DNA from: an uncultured Verrucomicrobiota bacterium | GTDB lineage: Bacteria > Verrucomicrobiota > Verrucomicrobiia > Limisphaerales > UBA9464 | DNA: 5,012 nucleotides | Direction: 5' to 3' | Assembly: GCA_903930165.1 (NCBI GenBank) | Contig: CAIYXO010000407.1 | Location: 1 to 5,012, forward strand | Shown: piece by piece, positions 4,183-5,012 of the stretch | Layout: the number at the start of each line of letters is the position of its first letter | Numbering within the stretch: the stretch's first letter is position 1 | Notes under the pieces: generated by a model | The model's input: only the letters and a program-made list of their open reading frames with translations | What the model was told of the DNA's origin: nothing | The model's database searches: none | Position numbers and translations under genes: made by a program

Positions 4183-5012
4183 ATGGACTGGTACTACGTT
4201 TCCCAAGGTCAGCCCGCCGGTCCGATCCCCGAGGAACAGCTCGCCGAACTCCTCCGGAACGGAACCATCACCGCCACCACCCTGGTCTGGCGGAACGGCC
4301 TGACGAACTGGATCCCGCTTTCCGAGGCCCAGCCCGGTTGGATGACCCCACCCTCGCCGACGCCTGCCCAGGCACCGGGACTTCCGCCGGTACCTTCTGG
4401 GTCCCAACCGTCCGAAGCGGATCCGTTGGCGGGCGCCCCTCCCAGCAATGGCCCGGTAAACCCGCCGCCGCCGGAGGCTCGACCGGTTCCGACTGTCGCT
4501 TCCATGCCGCAGGGAGACTTCCTGTCCGAAGAGGAGCTTCTGGCCACGGACTATCCGGTGGACCTGATCGAACCGTTCCGTCTTGGATGGCAGGCCTTCA
4601 CCCGGAGTCCGGGCATCCTGCTCGGCACGGGCGCCCTGGTGTGGCTCCTGATGATGGCCGGATCCTCGATCCCGATCCTCGGTGCGCTGATCCAGATCGC
4701 GTTGTACGGCCCCCTGCTCGGAGGACTCTACGTGGTCTACCTGCGCAAGATCCGTGGCCGGGACGCCGACGTGGGCCTGATCTTCTCGGCCTTCGGGCCC
4801 CGGTTCTTCCAGCACCTGATGGCCTACCTCGTGATGTTCGCGGCCAACCTCCTGATCTTCCTGCCGGTGATCGGAATGGCCCTGTTCCTCGTGTTCGGCT
4901 CGGCCCTCACGGGCGCCCAGGGTCCGCGTCCGCAGAACTTCGACCAGTTGGTCTCGGCGATTGGCGTCGTGTCGATGGTGCTCGGAGGCCTCTGCATGCT
5001 CGTGTGCATGGC
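4183..5012 (+). CDS. GYF-domain (GYF_2/DUF4339) membrane protein, N-terminal part (3' end outside window)
   Basis: The frame from ATG 4183 stays open for 276 codons to the window edge. Residues 1-53 form a GYF_2-type domain: MDWYYVSQGQPAGPI (WYY, then Q-x-x-GP), QLAELLRNGTI, then TLVWRNGLTNWIPL. Residues 54-110 are a proline-rich, probably disordered linker. A short acidic stretch, SEEELLATDYPVDL (115-128), leads into a membrane domain with hydrophobic segments at about 145-165, 166-187, 212-239 and 256-276. A basic loop LRKIRGRDADVG (187-198) lies between the second and third. The expected location is the cytoplasmic membrane with a cytosolic GYF_2 domain, a class thought to bind proline-rich peptides; the linker itself is a conceivable ligand. 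The membrane part resembles uncharacterised bacterial membrane proteins of the kind with a 'GGLY-x-x-YLK-x-x-RG' motif. No specific function is known to me. ATG 4183 is chosen because the WYY motif follows at once. There is no clear Shine-Dalgarno sequence. Confidence 0.9.
   Translation, partial: MDWYYVSQGQPAGPIPEEQLAELLRNGTITATTLVWRNGLTNWIPLSEAQPGWMTPPSPTPAQAPGLPPVPSGSQPSEADPLAGAPPSNGPVNPPPPEARPVPTVASMPQGDFLSEEELLATDYPVDLIEPFRLGWQAFTRSPGILLGTGALVWLLMMAGSSIPILGALIQIALYGPLLGGLYVVYLRKIRGRDADVGLIFSAFGPRFFQHLMAYLVMFAANLLIFLPVIGMALFLVFGSALTGAQGPRPQNFDQLVSAIGVVSMVLGGLCMLVCM

Noticed and set aside
3801..4184. 127-codon minus-strand frame upstream of the GYF-domain gene
   Set aside because: It has no recognisable domain and is arginine-rich. 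Its C-terminal part is translated repeat, and its start overlaps the start codon of the GYF-domain gene.
4165..4815. 216-codon minus-strand frame opposite the GYF-domain gene
   Set aside because: It is antisense to a frame with a clear GYF_2 motif and membrane segments; its own translation is charged and motif-free.

Overview
This is a GC-rich bacterial window. It carries parts or all of four genes, all on the + strand, separated by unusually repeat-rich intergenic DNA. The likely host is a member of the Verrucomicrobiota. The first gene ends in the arrangement often seen in secreted proteins of that phylum: a D-x-D-x-D-G-x-S-N calcium-type motif, then an 'AGT-P' stretch, then a Y-x-I-E-R-S-x-D-L-x-x-W motif. 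The three visible start codons lack clear Shine-Dalgarno sequences, and the intergenic repeats also fit. This assignment is an inference; there is no rRNA or other marker in the window.

Layout. (1) Positions 1-291 are the 3' end of a probable secreted protein. (2) Positions 292-685 are non-coding. They hold degenerate period-8 repeats (about 332-460) and a REP-like inverted pair (475-491 and 562-578). (3) Positions 686-2905 encode a complete SF1A DNA helicase of the UvrD/Rep/PcrA family. All the helicase motifs are intact; it has a Rep-like C-terminus and an extra linker of about 60 residues before motif V. (4) Positions 2906-3222 are a spacer with heptamer tandem repeats, an alternating GAGGTCAC/GTGACCTC array and two copies of a 29-bp element. 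(5) Positions 3223-3612 encode a complete RidA-superfamily protein in which the position of the RidA substrate-binding arginine is not arginine. (6) Positions 3613-4182 are non-coding, with a third copy of the 29-bp element and a second copy of the period-8 module. (7) From 4183 to the window end runs the 5' part of a membrane protein with an N-terminal GYF-type (GYF_2/DUF4339) domain, a proline-rich linker and several hydrophobic segments.

The genes show no obvious shared pathway. The gaps of about 320-570 bp argue against one operon. They look like independently transcribed housekeeping or accessory genes. I see no CRISPR array, tRNA, rRNA, transposase, toxin-antitoxin pair or defence cassette. 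I do not see a convincing new biological system. The most unusual content is the layered intergenic repeat architecture, especially the elements on both sides of the RidA-family gene.
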